Source: Brotonthovivens sp045629925 (lineage in GTDB: Bacteria > Bacillota > Clostridia > Lachnospirales > Lachnospiraceae). Taken from it: 11,940 bases of DNA. The position numbers were made by a program, and so were the translations under genes. Positions 6,623-11,940 of this stretch are shown piece after piece. The notes below the pieces were generated by a model. The model was not told the origin of the DNA, ran no database searches, and saw only the letters and a program-made list of their open reading frames with translations. Position 1 is the first letter of the stretch, and every line of letters begins with the position of its first letter. The stretch is taken from positions 1-11,940 of the forward strand of contig JAZQSD010000099.1 in NCBI GenBank assembly GCA_045629925.1, in the 5' to 3' direction.

Positions 6623-7762
6623 ATGAAAATTTTTAAAGTAGCCGTTGTTGGAACAGGCTTTATCGGACAGGTGCATATTGAAACATTACGCAGACTTGGA
6701 AACGTTGAAGTTGTTGCTTTAGCAGATACTTTTAACGCAAAAGAAACAGCTGAAAAATTAAATGTTCCTCATTATTTCTCTGACTACAAAGAAATGATGG
6801 ATACAATCGAACTTGACGCGATCCATATCTGTACACCAAACTACACACACCATCCAATCGCTATGTACGCAATGGACAAAAACATTAACGTAATCTGTGA
6901 AAAACCTATGTGTACTACAATTGAAGAAGCTGAAGAAATGGTTGCTAAGGCTGAAGAAAAAGGTCTTGTTTGCGGTATCAACTTCCACAACCGTTTCTAC
7001 CCAATGAACAACCACTTGAAAAACATCATCAAAGATGGTCAGTTAGGTGATATCTTCTCTATCACAGGTAACTACACACAGGACTGGTTATTATACAACA
7101 CAGACTACAGCTGGCGTTTAGTATCTGCTGAATCCGGCAACACACGTTGTGTATCTGATATCGGTTCTCACTGGATGGACCTTGCAGAATATGTAACAGG
7201 TCAGAAGATCGTTGCTGTTAACGCAGACTTCTCCACAATCCATGAAACACGTAAAAAACCTAAAAAAGTTGTTCTTGCATTCTCTGATGACAAATTCAGC
7301 GAAGAAGATTATGAAGATATCGTAATCGATACAGAAGACAACGCAAACGTTCTCTTCAAATTCAGCGGCGGCGCTAAAGGAAGCTCCTTCTTCTCTCAGG
7401 TTATCGCTGGTAAATCTGTAGACATCAACCTTCAGATCGGTGGTTACAAACAGTCTGCAGAATGGCACAGCATGAACTGCAACAACCTCTACATCGGTCA
7501 GCGTGATCTTGGAACTACTATGGTTGAAAAAGGTATTGCTACTGTTCATCCAGAAACAAGACCTCTTATCGCATATCCTCTTGGCCATGCAGAAGGCTTC
7601 CCAGATGCTTTCAAACAGTGTTTCACAAGCATCTACAAACACATCGAAGATCCAACTGGCACATACGATCACGCAACATTTGCAGATGGTCTCCATGAAA
7701 TGAAACTTTGCCAGGCAATCTTTGAAAGTAACGAAAAACAGGGTTGGGTAGATGTTGAATAG
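6623..7762 (+). CDS. Gfo/Idh/MocA family NAD(P)-dependent oxidoreductase
   Basis: The 379-residue protein has an N-terminal Rossmann domain with VAVVGTGFIGQVH (6-18), Asp35 at the end of the second strand (VALAD) which suggests NAD(H) preference, and the hallmark EKP at 93-95 with Lys94. The C-terminal domain carries SDIGSHWMDL with Asp179 and His183, the usual catalytic pair. Family members oxidise or reduce sugar or cyclitol hydroxyl groups; some oxidise C3 of glucosides. It is the last gene of the operon, 19 bases after the FGGY kinase, with AGAAGGG 6 bases before the ATG, and is followed by a strong terminator. Its codon use is markedly biased (Lys AAA, Thr ACA, Asn AAC), pointing to high expression. 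The substrate is not determinable; a sugar entering or leaving the pathway is the reasonable expectation. Confidence 0.92.
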   Translation: MKIFKVAVVGTGFIGQVHIETLRRLGNVEVVALADTFNAKETAEKLNVPHYFSDYKEMMDTIELDAIHICTPNYTHHPIAMYAMDKNINVICEKPMCTTIEEAEEMVAKAEEKGLVCGINFHNRFYPMNNHLKNIIKDGQLGDIFSITGNYTQDWLLYNTDYSWRLVSAESGNTRCVSDIGSHWMDLAEYVTGQKIVAVNADFSTIHETRKKPKKVVLAFSDDKFSEEDYEDIVIDTEDNANVLFKFSGGAKGSSFFSQVIAGKSVDINLQIGGYKQSAEWHSMNCNNLYIGQRDLGTTMVEKGIATVHPETRPLIAYPLGHAEGFPDAFKQCFTSIYKHIEDPTGTYDHATFADGLHEMKLCQAIFESNEKQGWVDVE

Positions 7763-7809
7763 TATAACATCATCTATCTAGCAGGTTTAAAATATCAAAC
7801 TTCAAAAAG

Positions 7810-7845
7810 AAAAGGGAAATCGGTACAATCCGATTTCCCTTTTTT
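7810..7845. terminator. Bidirectional intrinsic terminator between the sugar operon and purD
   Basis: A perfect 14-base stem (7810-7823 with 7830-7843) encloses the loop TACAAT. The plus strand continues in a run of T, ending the sugar operon 47 bases after its last stop. On the minus strand the stem is followed by TTTTCTTTTTG, so it can also end the convergent purine operon, whose last stop is at 7879. Confidence 0.92.
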
Positions 7846-7878
7846 GCTTATTTGTAATTTTTAATTGGCGAAAAACTA

Positions 7879-9153
7879 TTACGCTTCATCGATAGCTTTA
7901 CCGATATCATTACGCATATATTTGTTTTCAAATGTTACCCATTCTGTTGCAGCATATGCGTTCGCTCTTGCTTCTTTTAATGTTGCACCTTTTGCTGTGA
8001 TGCCAAGAACACGTCCGCCGTTTGTGATGAACTTGCCTTCATCATTTAATTTTGTTCCTGCGTGGAAGCAGTAATATCCATCTTCTGCATCAAACTTTTC
8101 TGTACCTTCGATGAGTTTGCCTTTTTCGTAGGCAAGTGGATAACCATCACTTGCAAGAACTACACATACACATGCGTTATCTTCGAATTCCAGTGTAATC
8201 TGGTCTAAAGTACCATCGATACAAGCATCCATTACATCAAGGATATCGTTCTTCATACGTGGAAGAACTACCTGCGCTTCTGGATCGCCAAAACGAGCGT
8301 TGTACTCTAATACCTTTGGTCCATCAGGAGTAAGCATAAGACCAAAGAAGATAATACCTTTGAATTCTCTGCCTTCTGCTGCCATAGCATCTACAGTTGC
8401 CTGATAGATGTATTTCTTACAGAACTCGTCTACCTCAGCTGTATAGAATGGGCTTGGGGAGAATGTTCCCATACCGCCTGTATTTAATCCCTGATCTCCG
8501 TCTTTTGCACGTTTGTGATCCTGTGCGGAAGACATGATCTGAATAGATTTGCCATCTACATAAGAGAGAACGGATACTTCACGGCCTGTCATGAATTCTT
8601 CTACAACCATGTTATTGCCTGCAGATCCGAACTTCTTATCTTCCATAATTTCCTTAACACCAGCTTTGGCTTCTTCCAATGTCTGGCAGATAAGAACGCC
8701 TTTGCCAAGTGCAAGGCCGTCTGCTTTCAGAACGATTGGCATCTTTGCTGTCTCAAGATAAGCTAACGCTTTCTCTGGATCATCAAAGTTTTCATACGCT
8801 GCTGTTGGAATGTTGTATTTTTTCATTAAGTCTTTGGAAAATGCTTTGGATCCTTCTAAGATTGCAGCATTTTTTCTAGGACCAAATACTCTTAAGCCTT
8901 CTGCTTCGAAAGCATCAACAACACCGCCTACTAATGGATCATCCATACCGATGATTGTCATGTCGATTTCTTTCTCTTTTGCAAAAGCTACTAATTTATC
9001 AAATTCCATTGCGCCGATTGGAACACATTCTGCAATCTGACCGATACCAGCATTGCCTGGTGCACAGTAAATCTTCTCTGCACGTGGGCTCTTAGCTACT
9101 GCTGTTGCGATTGCATGTTCACGTCCGCCGCTACCTACGATTAAAATCTTCAT
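7879..9153 (-). CDS. purD: Phosphoribosylamine--glycine ligase (GAR synthetase)
   Basis: PurD joins 5-phosphoribosylamine and glycine with ATP to give GAR, step two of IMP synthesis. The 424-residue length and motifs fit: GSGGREHAI (7-15), PGNAGI (32-37), the ATP-grasp nucleotide segment VLKADGLALGKGV (141-153), EEFMTGREVSV (185-195), GGMGTFSP (226-233) and the metal-binding EYNARFGDPE (283-292, with Glu283 and Asn285). The common GPE-x-PL motif appears here as GMDDPLVGG (69-77), a variant I believe recurs in clostridial PurD proteins. The start has AAGGAGA 6 bases upstream. It is the last gene of the purine operon, 90 bases after purN; that gap holds two stem-loops, and transcription probably ends at the shared terminator at 7810-7845. 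Confidence 0.97.
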   Translation of the reverse strand: MKILIVGSGGREHAIATAVAKSPRAEKIYCAPGNAGIGQIAECVPIGAMEFDKLVAFAKEKEIDMTIIGMDDPLVGGVVDAFEAEGLRVFGPRKNAAILEGSKAFSKDLMKKYNIPTAAYENFDDPEKALAYLETAKMPIVLKADGLALGKGVLICQTLEEAKAGVKEIMEDKKFGSAGNNMVVEEFMTGREVSVLSYVDGKSIQIMSSAQDHKRAKDGDQGLNTGGMGTFSPSPFYTAEVDEFCKKYIYQATVDAMAAEGREFKGIIFFGLMLTPDGPKVLEYNARFGDPEAQVVLPRMKNDILDVMDACIDGTLDQITLEFEDNACVCVVLASDGYPLAYEKGKLIEGTEKFDAEDGYYCFHAGTKLNDEGKFITNGGRVLGITAKGATLKEARANAYAATEWVTFENKYMRNDIGKAIDEA

Positions 9154-9175
9154 TATCTTTCTCCTTATTTATCCC

Positions 9176-9199
9176 GTGTATAATAAGCATTTTATACAC
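9176..9199. other. Stem-loop in the purN-purD gap, nearer purD
   Basis: GTGTATAA (9176-9183) pairs perfectly with TTATACAC (9192-9199) around an 8-base loop. It lies about 23 bases before the purD start and just upstream of its ribosome site. No T-run follows on the minus strand, so it is not a terminator. It could affect mRNA stability or purD translation. Confidence 0.5.
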
Positions 9200-9202
9200 A
9201 AC

Positions 9203-9236
9203 AACGTTGCATGGATTCTAACATCCACGCAACGTT
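9203..9236. other. Long stem-loop in the purN-purD gap
   Basis: AACGTTGC (9203-9210) pairs with GCAACGTT (9229-9236). After one mismatch (9211/9228) a further five pairs form (9212-9216 with 9223-9227), leaving a 6-base loop. It starts only 7 bases after the purN stop. The minus strand shows no T-run after it, so an mRNA-protecting or processing element between cistrons fits better than a terminator. Confidence 0.6.
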
Positions 9237-9243
9237 ATGTAAA

Positions 9244-9870
9244 CTACTCAGTAATAACTGCCAAACCATCAACTACGGATACTTTTCCATTTGCAATAAG
9301 ATCAATGGCTTTTGGCATAATCACCCATTCTGCCTGCTCCATAACTCTTCGCTGAAGCACTTCTGGAGTATCTCCCTGCTGTACTTCTACCGCCTTCTGT
9401 AAGATAATTGGACCTGTGTCTGTGCCCTCATCGACAAAATGACATGTTGCACCTGTCACTTTCACACCACGGGAAAGTACTCCTTCGTGAACTTTAAGTC
9501 CGTAGTAGCCTGTTCCACAGAAAGATGGAATCAGTGATGGATGAATGTTAATAATTCTATTTCTGTACTTCTGAATCATAATCTCTGGAATCACAACAAG
9601 ATATCCAGCTAAAACGATCAAGTCTGCCTGTACTTCATCTAACGCTGCAAGCAGTGCTTCATGGAATGCTGGACGATCTGCATAATCTTTTGGAGAAATG
9701 CATGTCGCAGGAATTCCGTGTTTTTTCGCACGCTCTAAAGCGAAAGCATTTTTGTTATTGCTGATTACAGAAACAATCTCTGTATTTGTAATAGTTCCTG
9801 CTTCAACAGCATCAATGATTGCCTGAAGATTGGTTCCGCCACCGGAAACCAGCACTGCAACTCTTAACAT
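9244..9870 (-). CDS. purN: Phosphoribosylglycinamide formyltransferase (folate-dependent GAR transformylase)
   Basis: PurN transfers a formyl group from 10-formyltetrahydrofolate to GAR, giving FGAR. The 208 residues match family size. Seen motifs are VLVSGGGTNLQAII (7-19) at the N-terminus, the catalytic region INIHPSLIPSFCG (107-119) with Asn108 and His110, and HFVDEGTDTGPIILQ (144-158) with Asp151; these correspond to Asn106, His108 and Asp144 of the E. coli enzyme. Its ATG overlaps the end of purM by 7 bases, and its ribosome site (AAAGGAG) lies within the last purM codons, so the two are translationally coupled. It uses the product of PurD, encoded next. No formate-dependent PurT is in the window. 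Confidence 0.97.
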   Translation of the reverse strand: MLRVAVLVSGGGTNLQAIIDAVEAGTITNTEIVSVISNNKNAFALERAKKHGIPATCISPKDYADRPAFHEALLAALDEVQADLIVLAGYLVVIPEIMIQKYRNRIINIHPSLIPSFCGTGYYGLKVHEGVLSRGVKVTGATCHFVDEGTDTGPIILQKAVEVQQGDTPEVLQRRVMEQAEWVIMPKAIDLIANGKVSVVDGLAVITE

Positions 9871-10889
9871 ACAGTAACTCCTTTTTCACCGTCTTCAATC
9901 TGACCTACGATGTATGGTGTTTCACCTGCTGCCTTGATTGCTTCCATTGCTTTGTCAACATCTACTGGATCAACAGCAACGATCATGCCAAGACCCATGT
10001 TGTATGTGTTGTACATCATCTGTTCTTCAATACCGCCTTCACGTGCTAACATTGTGAAGATTGGTGGGATTGGATAGCTGTCTTTCTTAACAACTGCATG
10101 TTTTCCTTCTGGAAGCATACGTGGAATATTTTCATAGAAACCGCCGCCTGTGATGTGGCTGCAAGCTTTTACTGTTACGCCTGTATCTTTGATAGAACGA
10201 AGAGCCTTAACATAGATCTTAGTTGGAGCAATCAGCGCTTCGCCTAATGTTGTGCCTAATTCATCGTAATATGTTTCAAGAGCTTCTTTTTCCATCTTGA
10301 ATACTTTTCTTACAAGAGAGAAACCATTGGAGTGAACACCAGAGGATGCCATACCAATAAGTACGTCGCCTGCTTTTAAGTCTTTGCCTGTGATCAGATC
10401 TTTCTCATCAACAACACCTACTGCAAAACCAGCAAGATCGTATTCGTCTTCTGGATAGAAACCTGGCATTTCAGCTGTTTCGCCACCGATTAAAGCTGCG
10501 CCAGCCTGTTTACAGCCTTCTGCTACACCTTTTACGATATCAGCGATCTTTTCTGGGAAGTTCTTGCCACATGCAATGTAGTCAAGGAAGAATAATGGTT
10601 CGCCGCCTGCACATGCAATATCGTTTACACACATAGCAACACAGTCGATACCTACTGTATCATTTTTATCAAGAATAAACGCTAATTTTAACTTTGTACC
10701 AACACCGTCTGTACCAGAAACCAAAGTTGGTTTTTCCATGTCTTTGAATTTTTCCATGGAGAATGCGCCGGAAAATCCGCCTAAGTTTGTTAATACTTCT
10801 GGACGCATTGTTGCCTGCACATGTTTCTTCATTAACTCTACTGATTTGTAACCAGCTTCAATATCTACGCCTGCGTTCTTGTAATCCAT
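9864..10889 (-). CDS. purM: Phosphoribosylformylglycinamidine cyclo-ligase (AIR synthetase)
   Basis: PurM closes the imidazole ring of FGAM with ATP to form AIR, the substrate for PurE. The 341-residue length is normal. Signatures include TLVSGTDGVGTKLKLAF (55-71), the stretch DCVAMCVNDIACAGGEPLF (82-100), the GGETAEMPG motif in the middle and HITGGGFYENIPRMLP in the second half, all typical of the PurM/PurL ATP-binding fold. The ATG has AGGAGG 7 bases upstream. It lies 58 bases after purE and overlaps purN by 7 bases. FGAM would come from PurL/PurQ/PurS, which are not in this window. Confidence 0.97.
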   Translation of the reverse strand: MDYKNAGVDIEAGYKSVELMKKHVQATMRPEVLTNLGGFSGAFSMEKFKDMEKPTLVSGTDGVGTKLKLAFILDKNDTVGIDCVAMCVNDIACAGGEPLFFLDYIACGKNFPEKIADIVKGVAEGCKQAGAALIGGETAEMPGFYPEDEYDLAGFAVGVVDEKDLITGKDLKAGDVLIGMASSGVHSNGFSLVRKVFKMEKEALETYYDELGTTLGEALIAPTKIYVKALRSIKDTGVTVKACSHITGGGFYENIPRMLPEGKHAVVKKDSYPIPPIFTMLAREGGIEEQMMYNTYNMGLGMIVAVDPVDVDKAMEAIKAAGETPYIVGQIEDGEKGVTVC

Positions 10890-10947
10890 TTTTCTTCCTC
10901 CTAAAATCTGAGTGTTTTATCTAAAATCAATATTGTCCAAATGTTTT

Positions 10948-11451
10948 TTACAGAAATACTTTATAGCCTTCTGCCTGTAATTTGTCGTCTTTTGCCTGAA
11001 CCTGATCCTTCTGTTCTACCGCAAAGTCTTTTACTTTTGCAAGTAATTCAGAATCGGACATAGCAAGCATCTTAACTGCAAGGATGCCTGCATTAGCGCC
11101 GCCATTGATTGCGACTGTTGCTACTGGAACACCTGTAGGCATCTGTACGATAGAATACAGAGAATCAACGCCGCCAAGGTCAGATGTCTTCATTGGAATG
11201 CCGATAACTGGCATTGGGAAAATCGCTGCACACATACCTGGAAGGTGTGCTGCCTTTCCAGCACCTGCAATAATGATCTTGTAACCATTGTCTTCTGCGG
11301 ATTTTGCATATTCGAAAAATCTATCTGGCATACGATGCGCAGAAATGATTGTCATCTCATATTCGATACCGAACTTTTCTAAGATCTCTGCTGCTTTCGC
11401 CATAACTGGCATATCAGAGTCACTACCCATTACAATTCCAACTTTTGCCAT
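10948..11451 (-). CDS. purE: 5-(carboxyamino)imidazole ribonucleotide mutase (PurE, class I type)
   Basis: PurE converts N5-CAIR to CAIR in purine synthesis. The 167-residue protein has GSDSDMPVM (9-17), ISAHRMP (36-42) with His39, and AGAGKAAHLPGM (62-73) with His69, then LGGVDSLYSIVQMPTGVPV (92-110). The SAHR and AAHLPG forms point to class I, the partner of PurK. Lys66 stands where class I proteins often have Gly, and no purK lies beside it. The start at 11451 gives MAKVGIVMG and has AAAGGAGA about 10 bases upstream. The ATG at 11460 is only 2 bases from that site, and an extension to 11532 would swallow the ribosome site, so both are less likely. It is the first gene of the operon, with a leader of over 100 bases. 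Confidence 0.96.
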   Translation of the reverse strand: MAKVGIVMGSDSDMPVMAKAAEILEKFGIEYEMTIISAHRMPDRFFEYAKSAEDNGYKIIIAGAGKAAHLPGMCAAIFPMPVIGIPMKTSDLGGVDSLYSIVQMPTGVPVATVAINGGANAGILAVKMLAMSDSELLAKVKDFAVEQKDQVQAKDDKLQAEGYKVFL

Positions 11452-11612
11452 GATTCTCATGTCTCCTTTATCTCTTATAAAACTTTTGCATATGAATGCA
11501 TATTCATTCTTTAAACAAGCTGTAAGCAACAAGTGCCCACACTTTTTAGGATACTATGTTTTCCTGAAAAAAACAATAAAATCTCACAAGAAAACACAGT
11601 TTCACTAACTAC

Positions 11613-11642
11613 ATAATAACCAAAAAACTCTACATGCGCCAA
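11613..11642 (-). promoter_or_regulatory. Candidate promoter of the purE-M-N-D operon
   Basis: On the minus strand TTGGCG (11642-11637) and TATTAT (11618-11613) are 18 bases apart, matching the consensus at 4 of 6 and 5 of 6 positions. Transcription would begin near 11606, giving a leader of about 155 bases. A weaker alternative, TTGATG (11689-11684) with AATAAA (11666-11661) at 17 bases, overlaps the inverted repeat at 11663. The choice is uncertain. Confidence 0.3.
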
Positions 11643-11662
11643 TTATGAATTGTGATATATTT

Positions 11663-11679
11663 TATTAGTGTTACTAATA
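11663..11679. promoter_or_regulatory. Perfect inverted repeat TATTAGT-GTT-ACTAATA upstream of purE
   Basis: Two perfect 7-base arms around a 3-base centre form a 17-base near-palindrome of the size a dimeric repressor would bind. It lies upstream of the main candidate purE promoter and also upstream of the small plus-strand peptide gene, so it could serve either. No T-run follows, so it is not a terminator. The binding protein is unknown. Confidence 0.35.
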
Positions 11680-11727
11680 GCTGCATCAATATTTATAAGC
11701 ACTCCGTTTTATTCCATCGGAATATTT

Positions 11728-11817
11728 TTGATTGATTATGAAATGCTTTCACTTGTACTAATGATGTTTACACTCATCATTTCGCTTGTAATAGCTTTAA
11801 TAAACGCAAAAAAGTAA
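11728..11817 (+). CDS. Putative holin-like toxin small membrane peptide (29 residues)
   Basis: From a TTG at 11728 the frame reads M-I-D-Y-E-MLSLVLMMF, then TLIISLVIALINAKK and stop. The pattern of a short acidic/aromatic start (x-D-Y-E-x-L-S-L), one hydrophobic helix of about 20 residues and a Lys-rich end resembles the roughly 30-residue holin-like toxin peptides (Hol-Tox) common in Bacillota and thought to be type I toxins. The start is uncertain: the TTG has only a weak GGA 6 bases upstream; ATG at 11743 would give 24 residues and lose the D-Y-E part; GTG at 11668 would give 49 residues with two hydrophobic segments. A possible extended -10 (TGATATATT, 11653-11661) lies upstream. The stop codon is within the left arm of a strong hairpin. 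The similarity is from memory of the family pattern, not a search. Confidence 0.5.
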   Translation: MIDYEMLSLVLMMFTLIISLVIALINAKK

Positions 11818-11847
11818 TCGCCCTAACCAAGGTAAGATTACTTTTTT
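11808..11847. terminator. Bidirectional intrinsic terminator downstream of the small peptide gene
   Basis: A perfect 12-base stem, AAAAAAGTAATC (11808-11819) with GATTACTTTTTT (11836-11847), encloses a 16-base loop. The T-run on either strand allows termination both ways: for the plus-strand peptide gene, whose stop is in the left arm, and for the minus-strand gene ending at 11856. The loop start GCCCTAACC resembles the hairpins I associate with holin-like toxin genes. Confidence 0.75.
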
Positions 11848-11855
11848 AGTCTTTT

Positions 11856-11940
11856 CTATTCTTTGCATTCGAATACGTATTCGTACTCATATCCGACAAA
11901 CGTAATTGTCTGCAATTCTTTATCCACTTTCAACTCAGAT
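11856..11940 (-). CDS. C-terminal end of an unidentified protein (cut by window edge)
   Basis: Reading on the minus strand, the last 27 codons before the TAG at 11858-11856 encode SELKVDKELQTITFVGYEYE followed by YVFECKE. The frame is open to the window edge, the composition is charged and protein-like, and a terminator begins 8 bases after the stop, all consistent with the end of a real gene. There is too little to recognise a family. A 14-base perfect palindrome (11870-11883) lies within it. It may belong to a transcription unit separate from purE, which starts beyond the terminator. Confidence 0.5.
   Translation of the reverse strand, partial: SELKVDKELQTITFVGYEYEYVFECKE

Larger units (their letters stand above)
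11452..11727. other. Non-coding purE leader and upstream region
   Basis: I find no convincing gene here. On the minus strand it contains the purE leader, a small hairpin (AAGTG-TGGG-CACTT, 11531-11544) without a T-run, and overlapping short repeats around 11487-11510 (GCATATGAATGCATATTCATT). I looked for the conserved purine-riboswitch core and for paired PurBox elements of the Bacillus type and saw neither. The region is AT-rich and probably also includes the upstream sequence of the small plus-strand peptide gene at 11728. Confidence 0.6.

Noticed and set aside
7118..7696. A 192-codon open frame antisense to the Gfo/Idh gene
   Set aside because: It is a shadow caused by the biased codons of the real gene (AAC, ACA, AAA), has no ribosome site, and its translation is Cys/Phe-rich with no recognisable motif.
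11452..11532. Extended purE start (TTG at 11532 or ATG at 11460)
   Set aside because: The longer forms include or crowd the AAAGGAGA ribosome site; MAKVGIVMG at 11451 is the expected PurE start.
11452..11640. Guanine/purine or ZTP riboswitch in the purE leader
   Set aside because: I looked on the minus strand for the conserved purine-riboswitch junction and loop sequences and for the ZTP pseudoknot elements and did not see them. The GTGTGGGCAC hairpin at 11531-11544 is too small and lacks the partner segments.

Overview
The window looks like chromosomal DNA of a low-to-moderate GC member of the Bacillota, most likely a Clostridia species of the Lachnospiraceae type. This is an inference from strong AAGGAGG-type ribosome binding sites, the codon style, the gene content and the purE-M-N-D order; no rRNA or other marker gene is present to fix it.

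Positions 1-7850 hold a two-armed sugar-catabolism locus around a divergent promoter region (2480-2704). The left (minus) arm reads: Old Yellow Enzyme-family flavin oxidoreductase with a C-terminal cysteine cluster, xylose-isomerase-like TIM-barrel isomerase/epimerase, and the start of a PHP-domain phosphoesterase cut by the window edge. The right (plus) arm reads: FruK/LacC-type PfkB sugar kinase, class II (fuculose/rhamnulose-phosphate type) aldolase, DeoR-family regulator, FGGY kinase resembling rhamnulokinase, and Gfo/Idh/MocA NAD(P)-dependent oxidoreductase, closed by a strong bidirectional hairpin terminator. The parts suggest oxidation or isomerisation of a sugar, kinase phosphorylation, aldol cleavage to triose phosphate plus an aldehyde, and local control by a DeoR repressor. 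No transporter or glycosidase is in view and the substrate cannot be named. Both divergent promoters have the same -10 box followed by the same CGGTCATAA block, and related copies lie between them, so the two arms are probably co-regulated.

Positions 7879-11451 (minus strand) are a compact de novo purine operon, purE-purM-purN-purD, encoding four IMP-pathway enzymes. The other pur genes are not in the window. purM and purN overlap by 7 bases, and two stem-loops sit between purN and purD. I see no guanine riboswitch in the purE leader.

Positions 11452-11940 are mostly non-coding: the purE leader and candidate promoter, a 17-base inverted repeat, a tiny plus-strand reading frame resembling holin-like toxin peptides, a perfect hairpin that can terminate in both directions, and the last 27 codons of an unidentified minus-strand gene leaving the window.
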